Positions 1 to 6,233 are shown, counted from the first letter of the stretch. The stretch is DNA of 8,343 nucleotides from an uncultured Actinomyces sp. (GCA_915063485.1 CAJZDJ010000085.1:1-8343), one strand, 5' to 3'. The notes: generated by a model from the sequence alone, not told the origin. A program made the numbers and translations.

Positions 1-33
1 TTCGCTGACTCCTACGGCACCACTTCAAATTAG
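1..33 (+). CDS. 3' end of an upstream PKD-domain exported protein (partial)
   Basis: The first 33 bases encode FADSYGTTSN followed by TAG. They are identical to the last 33 bases of the complete PKD-protein gene ending at 1538, in the matching frame, and the downstream sequence is also identical. This is therefore the C-terminus of a third, upstream copy of the exported PKD-domain protein. Only the end is visible, so its variable N-terminal part and partner lipoprotein lie outside the window. It sits 34 bp before the next lipoprotein gene, the same spacing as between units 1 and 2. Confidence 0.8.
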   Translation, partial: FADSYGTTSN

Positions 34-186
34 ATGAATCAACGCAGATTAATCATGGGGAAACACAATGAAGACACCACCAACTAAACGCCACCTTCAG
101 GCGGCATTGGCTTTAACCCTACTGACCTGTTCAGGCCTGACCGGGTGCAGTGACAGCCAAGAACAAGGCGCTACAAATGCTGGCAG
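1..186 (+). repeat. perfect 186-bp direct repeat, first copy
   Basis: Bases 1-186 are identical to 1506-1691, offset 1505 bp. The repeat covers the end of a PKD-protein gene, the 34-bp junction and the first 40 codons of the lipoprotein gene. Identity stops abruptly at base 187. The left edge lies outside the window, so the true repeat may be longer. Confidence 0.9.
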
Positions 187-775
187 CGGTAAGGCCGCCG
201 TCGCAGCCGGTGCTCGCACCAAGACGGCCACTGTCACACCCAAAGCCAAATCCAGCAGCACACCTACTGTAGCTGGCACGCCTACAGCCACCGCCAGCCC
301 AACCATCACTATGACTCCAGAGCTGAAGGCCTCCAAGAAGCGGGCCCTGGCTACGCCACCACCACCCAAACCAGAACTAATCACCGTCAACAGCGACGAC
401 GGTGCAATCGCCACCGCTAAGTACTGGGTACAACTGCACTACTACATCTACACCACCGGCAAAGTAGATGAGTACAAAGCACTATGTAACGGTGATGAAT
501 CCACTGCAGTAGCGCCAGTAAAATACGCGACTGGAAATCATACTTCTGGTGGTTGGACTGACCCGGTTGTAGTTAATTTTACTGCGGCTTTCCGTAGGGA
601 TGACTTCAAAGACGATGTAGTAATACAAGTTAATTTCGAACGCGAAGCTTACACCAGCTATGGCGGGGATGGAGAAATTGAATATTTCCCAAAACAATCA
701 CGCTATGCAGGCGTAAAACTTGAATACAACGGGACACAATGGATCGTTAAGGTGGCTTTTAATCGTGAACGCTAA
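68..775 (+). CDS. DUF6318-like surface lipoprotein, array copy 1
   Basis: Predicted 235-aa lipoprotein. The signal peptide is residues 1-26, with basic KRH early, a hydrophobic core and lipobox LTGC whose Cys27 would be lipidated. It should be anchored on the outer face of the membrane. An Ala/Thr/Pro-rich linker (about 31-105, ending PPPPKPE) leads to a C-terminal domain starting near residue 106. There DGAIATAKYWVQLHYYIY followed by TTG resembles the DUF6318 family core (a GA..F..Y...L.YA..TG pattern, recalled rather than searched). The molecular function of that family is unknown to me. Copy 2 has a Cys pair here (C142/C149), while this copy keeps only C140. The ATG is preceded by GGGGAA (57-62). 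The gene overlaps the next start by 11 bp, suggesting translational coupling. The N-terminal 40 residues match copy 2 exactly in DNA, but the last 100 residues are strongly diverged. Confidence 0.8.
   Translation: MKTPPTKRHLQAALALTLLTCSGLTGCSDSQEQGATNAGSGKAAVAAGARTKTATVTPKAKSSSTPTVAGTPTATASPTITMTPELKASKKRALATPPPPKPELITVNSDDGAIATAKYWVQLHYYIYTTGKVDEYKALCNGDESTAVAPVKYATGNHTSGGWTDPVVVNFTAAFRRDDFKDDVVIQVNFEREAYTSYGGDGEIEYFPKQSRYAGVKLEYNGTQWIVKVAFNRER
749..755 (+). promoter_or_regulatory. ribosome binding site choosing the GTG start at 765
   Basis: AAGGTGG lies 9 bp before GTG 765, inside the end of the lipoprotein gene. In unit 2 the equivalent place carries GGAAGG, also 9 bp before ATG 2273. The matching layout supports GTG 765 over the earlier in-frame TTG at 720. 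Confidence 0.55.
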
Positions 776-1538
776 ACAATTAATATATTTACTAGTTCCA
801 ACAATTGCGTTATCAACTCCGATACCATCAAAAATTACCGGAGATAGCGACAATAGCGGAAGTGGCTATATTTTTGGTGCAGGTGAGTCTACGACTAACC
901 CTGGTGGTTTTTCGTCTGTGGCCGAGCCAGCCGGACCCGTGGACCCTGAAGCAGCTAAACGAGCCGCTGAAGAATACGCCAACAAATGCCTAATCCCACA
1001 GATAGAAGTAATCATGACACTGGGGTCGGCCCCAGGACCTCCTGCGGAATGCACCGCCCAGGTCAACACTGGTGCTCCTTTGGCCGCCGGGCCTACCACG
1101 GTCAGTAACGAACAAGTAGCCCGACTGATCCCACACGGCTCCGGTATCAACCGCTACCCGAGCGGGGAAATCTTCGTTATCTTCAAACAACCCATGATGG
1201 TGTGGACCAGCCCAGGCAAACAAACCTTCAACATAACTTTGTTGGGAACAGCCATTGAGGTTGAGGCCACCCCTGTGTCTTTTAACTGGGACTGGGGAGA
1301 CGGACAAAGCTTTGAAACCACTGATCCGGGCACGCCATACCCTAACTACACGGTTAGCCACGCTTATGAGGTAACCGGCAACGGGTATGTAATCAAACTA
1401 CGTACTTCCTGGTCAGCCAGGTGGCGCATAGCCGGCCAATCCCAGTGGCACCAAGTCAACGGCACAGTCACCACCACCGAAACATCAAGCCCGTTCAACC
1501 TCTACTTCGCTGACTCCTACGGCACCACTTCAAATTAG
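765..1538 (+). CDS. exported PKD-domain protein, array copy 1
   Basis: Predicted 257 aa from GTG 765. That start has a good Shine-Dalgarno sequence and aligns with the ATG start of copy 2. A TTG at 720 would add 15 residues but is less likely. The N-terminus (NAKQ, then LIYLLVPTIALS) looks like an imperfect signal peptide without a clean AxA site. Next come a short Gly/Ser stretch, a conserved PGGFSSVAEPAGPVDPEA block, and two cysteines (C75 and C96) bracketing a variable segment. A conserved region then leads to a PKD-like beta-sandwich, with WDWGDG at about 175-180 and SHAYE near 198-202, both classic PKD signatures. PKD domains usually act as extracellular binding or spacer modules. No catalytic motif or sortase signal is visible. 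Its start overlaps the lipoprotein gene by 11 bp, so the two are probably co-translated partners. Ligand and function are unknown. Confidence 0.75.
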   Translation: MNAKQLIYLLVPTIALSTPIPSKITGDSDNSGSGYIFGAGESTTNPGGFSSVAEPAGPVDPEAAKRAAEEYANKCLIPQIEVIMTLGSAPGPPAECTAQVNTGAPLAAGPTTVSNEQVARLIPHGSGINRYPSGEIFVIFKQPMMVWTSPGKQTFNITLLGTAIEVEATPVSFNWDWGDGQSFETTDPGTPYPNYTVSHAYEVTGNGYVIKLRTSWSARWRIAGQSQWHQVNGTVTTTETSSPFNLYFADSYGTTSN

Positions 1539-1691
1539 ATGAATCAACGCAGATTAATCATGGGGAAACACAATGAAGACACCACCAACTAAACGCCACC
1601 TTCAGGCGGCATTGGCTTTAACCCTACTGACCTGTTCAGGCCTGACCGGGTGCAGTGACAGCCAAGAACAAGGCGCTACAAATGCTGGCAG
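1506..1691 (+). repeat. perfect 186-bp direct repeat, second copy
   Basis: This is the partner of bases 1-186. Perfect identity including the non-coding 34 bp means recent duplication or gene conversion, since the flanking homologous sequence carries many substitutions. Recombination between the two copies would remove or duplicate exactly one lipoprotein/PKD unit of 1505 bp. Confidence 0.9.
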
Positions 1692-2295
1692 TAGCAAGGC
1701 CGCCGTCGCCACTGCCACGCCAAAAGCCAGTGGCACGCCTACCATAACCGGCACACCCAAGGCCAGTGGTGCACCTACCACAACCGGCACTCCTTCAGCG
1801 ACCGCCAACCCAACACTCATCATGACCCCAGAGCTAGAGGCTTCAAAGAAGCGTGCCCTGGCTACGCCACCACCACCCAAACCAGAACTAATCACAGTCA
1901 ACAATGATGATGGGGCAATAGCCACCGCCAAATACTGGGTACAACTACATTTCTATATTTATACTACGGGTCAGACCAGCGAGTATAAAGAGCTATGCCC
2001 AGGAAATAATAAAGGTTGTGTAGGAGCAATTAGTGATGTTCTCGGTAACCATGCTGCCGGCGGATGGATGGATCCTGTAACTCCGCGATTCATAACTGCT
2101 TCTCTACGTTTAGATCTCTCAACAGACACGACTACCGTAGTGCAACTTACATATGAACATGACAGCTTCGTTCAATATGACGGCACTGGTAGAATAATTA
2201 ATTTTCCAAATGGAAGTCGTTACGCCATCATTGAAATGCACTTCGTTAATGGTGAATGGAAGGTTTTAAAACATGAAGACGAAGTATATAAATAG
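1573..2295 (+). CDS. DUF6318-like surface lipoprotein, array copy 2
   Basis: Predicted 240-aa lipoprotein, paralogous to the one at 68-775. Signal peptide and lipobox LTGC (Cys27) are identical. The Thr/Ala/Pro linker differs and contains a 12-residue tandem repeat (residues 50-61 and 62-73). The block MTPELEASKKRALATPP and the DUF6318-like start (DGAIATAKYWVQLHFYIY) are conserved in protein, but with many synonymous changes in DNA. The C-terminal 100 residues are diverged but still alignable (EYKxLC, GNHxxGGWxDPV, FPxxSRYA). C142 and C149 form a CPGNNKGC pair, which I associate with the family. The start has the same GGGGAA upstream as copy 1. The stop lies 23 bp inside the next gene, implying coupling. 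It is probably membrane-anchored and surface-exposed. Function is unknown. Confidence 0.8.
   Translation: MKTPPTKRHLQAALALTLLTCSGLTGCSDSQEQGATNAGSSKAAVATATPKASGTPTITGTPKASGAPTTTGTPSATANPTLIMTPELEASKKRALATPPPPKPELITVNNDDGAIATAKYWVQLHFYIYTTGQTSEYKELCPGNNKGCVGAISDVLGNHAAGGWMDPVTPRFITASLRLDLSTDTTTVVQLTYEHDSFVQYDGTGRIINFPNGSRYAIIEMHFVNGEWKVLKHEDEVYK
1720..1791 (+). repeat. 36-bp tandem repeat x2 in the lipoprotein linker
   Basis: Two imperfect 36-bp units (1720-1755 and 1756-1791) encode PKASGTPTITGT and PKASGAPTTTGT. The copy 1 lipoprotein lacks the duplication, so linker length varies between paralogues. The repeat sits in a low-complexity spacer between the lipid anchor and the folded domain. 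Confidence 0.75.
2258..2263 (+). promoter_or_regulatory. ribosome binding site for the PKD gene at 2273
   Basis: GGAAGG lies 9 bp before ATG 2273, within the end of the lipoprotein coding sequence. It fixes the overlapping start and mirrors the arrangement in unit 1. Confidence 0.6.
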
Positions 2296-3058
2296 AACTA
2301 TATATTTATTTTTAGTACTCTCACTATGCTTGCATACACCGACAGCGATAGCAGCCGATTTTAGTGGCAATGGTGACGGCACTGTATGGGTTGTTGATGG
2401 GCATGAAAACAGCAGCACCCCTGGTGGTTTTTCGTCTGTGGCCGAGCCGGCCGGGCCGGTAGATCCTGAAGCCGCCGCGATATATGCGGCAACATACCAG
2501 TTCGCATGCGTCATAATCCCAAACCTGCTATCGCATGCAACAGGAGGAAAACCTGTAACCGTCCACGAAATGTGCACTGCCCAAGTCAACACTGGTGCGC
2601 CTTTGACTGCTGGGCCTACCACGGTCAGTAACGAACAAGTCGCCCGTTTGATTCCGCATGGTTCTGGGATTAATCGTTACCCGAGCGGGGAGATTTTCGT
2701 TATTTTCAAACAACCCATGATGGTATGGACCAGCCCCAACAAACAAACCTTCAACATAACTTTGTTGGGAACAGCCATTGAAGTCGAAGCCACACCTACT
2801 TCTTTTAACTGGGACTGGGGAGACGGCCAAAGCTTTGAAACTACTGATCCGGGCACGCCCTACCCTAACTACACTGTCAGCCACGCCTATGAGGTAACCG
2901 GTAACGGTTACGTAATCAAACTGCGTACTTCCTGGAAGGCTAGGTGGCGTATAGCAGGCCAATCCCAATGGCACCAAGTCAACGGCACAGTCACCACCAC
3001 CGAAACATCCACACCGTTCAACCTATACATCGCTGACTCCTACGGCACCACACCATAA
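2273..3058 (+). CDS. exported PKD-domain protein, array copy 2
   Basis: Predicted 261 aa. It has a clear signal peptide (MKTKYINRT, a hydrophobic core YLFLVLSLCL, then TPTAIA before A28), so it should be secreted. The mature N-terminus is short and variable, followed by the conserved PGGFSSVAEPAGPVDPEA block. Cysteines C79 and C101 bracket a variable segment that differs from copy 1 in sequence and by one residue in length. From C101 on, the protein differs from copy 1 at only about seven positions. The PKD signature WDWGDG is at 180-185 and SHAYE near 203-207. No enzyme motif or wall-anchoring signal is visible, so it may act through its lipoprotein partner, whose gene it overlaps by 23 bp. 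It is the last gene of the array, and hairpins follow directly. Function is unknown. Confidence 0.78.
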   Translation: MKTKYINRTIYLFLVLSLCLHTPTAIAADFSGNGDGTVWVVDGHENSSTPGGFSSVAEPAGPVDPEAAAIYAATYQFACVIIPNLLSHATGGKPVTVHEMCTAQVNTGAPLTAGPTTVSNEQVARLIPHGSGINRYPSGEIFVIFKQPMMVWTSPNKQTFNITLLGTAIEVEATPTSFNWDWGDGQSFETTDPGTPYPNYTVSHAYEVTGNGYVIKLRTSWKARWRIAGQSQWHQVNGTVTTTETSTPFNLYIADSYGTTP

Positions 3059-3060
3059 GT

Positions 3061-3106
3061 TTTGCCTAGCTATCTGGCTGTAAAAGAGAGCTTTAAGCTA
3101 GGTAAA
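3061..3106 (+). terminator. hairpin directly after the array, possible terminator
   Basis: Bases 3061-3071 pair with 3096-3106 in an 11-bp stem (one G-U pair) around a 24-base loop, two bases after the final PKD stop codon. No U-run follows, so this is not a textbook intrinsic terminator. Position at the operon end supports a role in termination or mRNA stability. Confidence 0.4.
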
Positions 3107-3114
3107 TTTAAGCT

Positions 3115-3193
3115 ACGGCGACGGTGGTGCCAAGCCCTACCTACATAAAATTTCAGGTGCCATAGTTAGGTGGGGCCGCACCGCCGTCGTCGT
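3115..3193. other. long two-part hairpin, possible terminator or structured RNA
   Basis: Outer stem 3115-3130/3178-3193 is 16 bp with two G-U pairs. A small internal loop (3131-3133 opposite 3177) leads to inner stem 3134-3143/3167-3176 of 10 bp. The 23-base loop is AT-rich. This is far more stable than expected by chance in non-coding DNA. It lacks a U-tract on either strand, so it may be a U-less terminator, a stability element or part of a small RNA. Confidence 0.5.
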
Positions 3194-3306
3194 TACCATA
3201 AAAACCCACAAAACAAGAAACTGCCCCTAGAAAGACTACCCCCGGGTCAGGATATCGGCAGGGCGGCATTACTGGCGGCTTGCTAGCTTGTTGAAGCTAA
3301 GTATCC

Positions 3307-3366
3307 CCAGATTCTAGTGAGGGTTGGTGGTCTGGTGAGGGTTGTGCAATCACCCTTAGGATCTGG
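3307..3366. other. possible structured element (inverted repeat)
   Basis: CCAGATTCTA (3307-3316) pairs with TAGGATCTGG (3357-3366) at 10 positions with one G-U. The enclosed 40 bases are G-rich, with GTGAGGGTTG twice and a short AGGGT...ACCCT stem. Long loops of this kind can arise by chance, so this is only a candidate. Confidence 0.25.
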
Positions 3367-3424
3367 CGCCAGGGCCAGGCAAGTAAGGGCAATTAGGACA
3401 GGGAAGGGTCTTACAGATACGGAG

Positions 3425-3480
3425 TTTTCGTCCGTTGCCTATAAAACCCCATGAAAAAATCATAGGGAAGGGACGATTTT
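3425..3480 (+). repeat. dispersed palindromic element, copy I
   Basis: Imperfect inverted repeat of about 56 bp. Arms 3428-3442 and 3462-3476 match at 13 of 15 positions, and the right arm ends in GATTTT. Its centre (CTATAAAACCCCATG...) matches the reverse complement of copy II, so it is the same element in opposite orientation. It is followed by CTGTAT-rich sequence (3482-3508), as is copy III. Function may be as a transcription terminator or a REP/MITE-like element. Confidence 0.65.
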
Positions 3481-3515
3481 GCCTGTATATGTCTGTATTT
3501 GCCTGTGAGTGCATG

Positions 3516-3546
3516 AAAAAAGACTCCCTGAACTTAGAGAGTCTTT
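3516..3546 (-). terminator. intrinsic terminator of the tRNA-Leu gene
   Basis: Read on the - strand, AAAGACTCTC (3546-3537) pairs with GGGAGTCTTT (3528-3519) in a 10-bp stem around an 8-base loop, ending in a run of T (to 3516). It starts just beyond the CCA end of the tRNA, as expected for a single-gene transcript. Confidence 0.8.
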
Positions 3547-3548
3547 GA

Positions 3549-3639
3549 TGGTGTCCGAGAGGGGACTTGAACCCCTACGCCCGTTTAATTAGGCACTAGC
3601 ACCTCAAGCTAGCGCGTCTACCGATTCCGCCACTCGGAC
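3549..3639 (-). tRNA. tRNA-Leu (anticodon GAG)
   Basis: On the - strand the acceptor arm GTCCGAG (5' end at 3639) pairs with CTCGGAC, followed by discriminator A and an encoded CCA (3551-3549). The anticodon stem CTAGC/GCTAG encloses the loop TTGAGGT, giving anticodon GAG (plus-strand bases 3603-3605), which reads CUC and CUU. The long variable arm and T arm with GGTTCAAGTCC fit a class II tRNA of leucine type. The D loop has the usual GG (AATCGGTAGA). All arms look intact. Confidence 0.96.
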
Positions 3640-3712
3640 TTGGTGCTGCCATTCGCGATGTTTAATGCGATTGACTCGTGAAAATGTATCACGTTCAGAT
3701 GGCTAGCACCAA
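3640..3712. other. inverted repeat just 5' of tRNA-Leu
   Basis: TTGGTGCTGCCAT (3640-3652) is the reverse complement of ATGGCTAGCACCAA (3699-3712) apart from one bulged base. Two small inner hairpins fit between (TCGC/GCGA at 3653-3671 and CGTGA/TCACG near 3677-3693), giving a possible three-way junction. It covers the expected promoter and leader region of the tRNA. I see no clear sigma-factor boxes there. The remaining 3713-3905 shows no gene or strong signal. Confidence 0.35.
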
Positions 3713-3905
3713 CTAGCTAACTATGGTTCACGCCACAACTGCAATTTTTTAGGTCAGCTCTGTACCCACACCAAAACCGCAAGCGCATCTGCGCAGCAGC
3801 CAGGGCCGCCGTCGTTCCTCAAAAAGCAGCACAATTAAGGCACCCAAGCAAGGCACCTTTCGAAAGTAGGTTTACCAACTCGTCCGAACCACAAACTCAC
3901 TCCAG

Positions 3906-4799
3906 CTACAGATTCTCGACAGATAGCGTCATAGAAATACTGAAACTCTCCCCCGGCTCAAGCTTGGCGGCATTTTCGCGAATGCGGCCAGGCTCTACGC
4001 ACAGGAACTGTACCCACTCGTCGGGAGCCATGTCAGCAAATTCGGCGGCGCCACGAGGGCCCGGGTTCCACACCACAGTGTTAGGAGCGTCGTACTTGGT
4101 AACCACAATGGTGCGGCGATTGCCACTGTCGCGCACGCGCACCACATTGCCAGCCTCGCCAGTGGTGAAAATACGGTCGCAAGAACCGGCCACCTTAAGC
4201 TCATGTTCCTGCTTAGCACGAGTGGCGCCAGGCTCGTTATCAATGTACTCGCCTCCAGCCAAACCGCTAAGATCCGTTGCGGTCAGGTCATATAGGCGCA
4301 GGTAAGTGTGGAAGGTAAGCTCGCCGACAACCGGCTCGCTTTGCACATTGCGCAGCGACAAGTTCAGTTCCAGCTTCTCCCCCACGGTTACCTCATATAG
4401 GGCGTAAAAACCGTTCTTTTCCAAGCTTAAAGTTACGCGCACGCCGCCGTCGTCAGTAGTAACTACGCTGCGCAGCCGCCACACGCTGTTGCGAGCCCAG
4501 CCGTGTGCGGGCGGAGCTTGGTGTAAGGCCCCTGCCCCAAACCAAGGCAGGCACAGCGGTATACCGCCGCGAATGGCTTTTTGGCCGTTAAAGACCGCGC
4601 GGCTTGAAGTGAATAGGACTTCCTTACCGCCGCGCGGCACCCAGGAAGTGATGTGCGCACCAAACAGATAAATTTCTGCATATCCCGCAGGGGCGTCGAT
4701 CAGGAGGCGTTCCAAACCGCCTTGACCAGGGGTTAGGGCTACACATGCAGGTAGCGAGACTGCGTGATTAACTTGACCGGTAGGGTTAAATAAACTCAT
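3906..4799 (-). CDS. aldose 1-epimerase family / D-hexose-6-phosphate mutarotase
   Basis: 297 aa from ATG 4799. A TTG at 4859 would add 20 residues with no family resemblance and would lie on a possible -10 box, so I prefer 4799, although no good Shine-Dalgarno precedes it. The protein matches the YeaD-like branch of galactose mutarotases, which interconvert alpha and beta anomers of hexose-6-phosphates in the cytoplasm. Visible signatures are AIRGGIPLCLPWFG (75-88), PAHGWAR with likely catalytic His99, FHTYL with His164, WNPGPRGAAEFADM with Asp256, and FLCVEPG with the likely catalytic base Glu269. Length is normal for the family. It has no signal peptide. It is transcribed divergently from the AI-2E family gene, and no operon partner is visible downstream before the tRNA. 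Confidence 0.88.
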   Translation of the reverse strand: MSLFNPTGQVNHAVSLPACVALTPGQGGLERLLIDAPAGYAEIYLFGAHITSWVPRGGKEVLFTSSRAVFNGQKAIRGGIPLCLPWFGAGALHQAPPAHGWARNSVWRLRSVVTTDDGGVRVTLSLEKNGFYALYEVTVGEKLELNLSLRNVQSEPVVGELTFHTYLRLYDLTATDLSGLAGGEYIDNEPGATRAKQEHELKVAGSCDRIFTTGEAGNVVRVRDSGNRRTIVVTKYDAPNTVVWNPGPRGAAEFADMAPDEWVQFLCVEPGRIRENAAKLEPGESFSISMTLSVENL

Positions 4800-4883
4800 A
4801 GCTACCACGTTAGTAAGATTGAGGCTGTTAAGGGGCAGTTTCAGCAAACGAACCGCCAAGATTTATAACAACTAGAGGCTGGC
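4800..4883. promoter_or_regulatory. divergent intergenic region with candidate promoters
   Basis: This 84-bp gap separates two divergent starts. On the - strand TATAAA (4867-4862) could be a -10 box placed about 60 bp before ATG 4799. On the + strand TTTCAG (4839-4844) and TTATAA (4863-4868), 18 bp apart, form a weak promoter match for the gene at 4884. No convincing -35 box accompanies the minus-strand -10. Confidence 0.3.
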
Positions 4884-6215
4884 ATGGCTGAGAACGCTGG
4901 ACACAAAGACACACAACCACAAAAACTTATCTCCACCCAGTATCGGTGGGTGACTAACACAGCTGGAGCCATACGCAAGGCCCGCGAACAGCATAGGCGT
5001 TTCATGGACTCGCGCCAAAGCGAGCCACAGATGCCGCCGATCCCCACCACATACGTGCTGGCCAAACCGGCTCAAACAGAGAAACAAAGCGGCCTAGCAC
5101 TCCTGCCTGAATGGCTGGTGCGCGCAGGACTTAGTTCTTGGTTGATTTTGGGTGTATTGGCAATCGTGTGGGTGGTTATTTTTGCCACCTCAAAGATTGT
5201 CCCGGTTTTTATCGGTGTCTTTTTGGCACTGGTTATCACCGCTATTTTGCACCCGATCGTTAAGCTTTATAACAAGGTGCTGCCACGTTATCCCGCCACA
5301 TTCTTAGGCTTGTTGACGGTGTTAGGCATTGTGGGGGGTATGTTCACTTATGTGATTACCTCAGTGACTGGACAATGGGATTCACTGGCGCAGCAATTTA
5401 CTAGTGGCGCCCACACCATTGTGGATTTCCTTGAACACGGGCCTTTGCCTTTCCATATTTCTCAGCATGATCTAAATATGCAGGTGAATACGGCCTTGGA
5501 TAAGGGTCAGGCATATTTACGTTCTAACGCCCCCTCGCTGGCAGAACAGTTATTGTCTAACGCCTCTGCACTAGGTGAGGTTATGGCCGTGTTGGCTTTG
5601 GCACTGTTTACGGCAATCTTTTTCCTGGGTTCAGGTAAAAACATGTGGCGTTGGTTCCTAAATGAATTACCGGAAGAGCGTCGCTACCGCACCCACCGCG
5701 CAGCTAGTGCTGGTTGGTTTACTTTCTCAGGTTACGTGCGCGGAACCATGTTGGTGGCATTAACTGATGGAATTTTTGCGGCAATCTTTTTGCAAATGAT
5801 TGCGGTGCCTTTGGCCGCTCCCCTGGGCGTACTGGTGTTTATGGGGGCTTTTATTCCTATGGTGGGTGCACCGATCGCCATGTTTGTGGCCATGCTGGTG
5901 GGCTTAGCTTCTGGCGGTATCGGCAAGTTCTTGCTGGTGGGTGTTGGTGTGGCAGCAATTGGTCAGTTTGAGGGGCACATTTTGCAGCCACTGATTATGG
6001 GTAAGCAGGTTTCTTTGCACCCGGTAGTGGTAGGTATTGCGGTAGCTGCCGGGTCATTTTCTGCCGGTTTGCTAGGTGCGGTAATTGCTGTGCCCCTGGT
6101 CAGTGTGGCGTGGGCGGTATATTCCGAACTGCATGTGCGTGACACGCCTTTGGATGATGAGGCTATAGCCAAGCTAAATCAAAAAGTTGCTGAAGATTTA
6201 GAAGCTATCGAATAG
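4884..6215 (+). CDS. AI-2E/PerM family membrane transporter
   Basis: 443 aa. AGAGG (4874-4878) lies 5 bp before ATG 4884. A hydrophilic N-terminus (1-75) is followed by hydrophobic segments near 84-101, 105-122, 138-160, 232-250, 284-307, 313-342, 346-362 and 377-413, compatible with the usual eight-helix topology. The C-terminal part carries the family signature: GAFIPMVGAP (321-330), QFEGHILQPLIMGKQVSLHP (361-380) and LLGAVIAVPL (396-405). The non-membrane stretch between about 165 and 230 is the usual variable loop. The family exports small molecules or, in some members, sodium or autoinducer-2, and the substrate cannot be told from sequence. It ends in a short charged cytoplasmic tail. 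The gene appears monocistronic, with a palindrome 50 bp after the stop as probable terminator. Confidence 0.9.
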   Translation: MAENAGHKDTQPQKLISTQYRWVTNTAGAIRKAREQHRRFMDSRQSEPQMPPIPTTYVLAKPAQTEKQSGLALLPEWLVRAGLSSWLILGVLAIVWVVIFATSKIVPVFIGVFLALVITAILHPIVKLYNKVLPRYPATFLGLLTVLGIVGGMFTYVITSVTGQWDSLAQQFTSGAHTIVDFLEHGPLPFHISQHDLNMQVNTALDKGQAYLRSNAPSLAEQLLSNASALGEVMAVLALALFTAIFFLGSGKNMWRWFLNELPEERRYRTHRAASAGWFTFSGYVRGTMLVALTDGIFAAIFLQMIAVPLAAPLGVLVFMGAFIPMVGAPIAMFVAMLVGLASGGIGKFLLVGVGVAAIGQFEGHILQPLIMGKQVSLHPVVVGIAVAAGSFSAGLLGAVIAVPLVSVAWAVYSELHVRDTPLDDEAIAKLNQKVAEDLEAIE

Positions 6216-6233
6216 TCTCTGTTTCACAGACAG

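Noticed and set aside
34..87. 17-codon ORF starting directly after the PKD stop and overlapping the lipoprotein start (also at 1539-1592).
   Set aside because: Its presence in both copies follows from the identical DNA. It has no ribosome binding site and no recognisable product.
720..764. TTG start at 720 for the first PKD protein.
   Set aside because: GTG 765 has AAGGTGG at good spacing and aligns with the start of copy 2, whereas the extra 15 residues have no counterpart there.
990..1361. Antisense ORFs within the PKD and lipoprotein genes (also 97-414, 1602-1931, 2528-2977).
   Set aside because: They are reverse-frame shadows of well-supported genes, repeated in both units because the sense genes are repeated.
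68..2295. Toxin/immunity pairs as the function of the array.
   Set aside because: Neither protein shows a nuclease, deaminase or pore-forming motif. The variable part is not a C-terminal toxin domain, so the idea is not supported.
3549..3639. Prophage or island attachment site at the tRNA.
   Set aside because: No integrase gene and no second copy of the tRNA 3' end were seen in the window.
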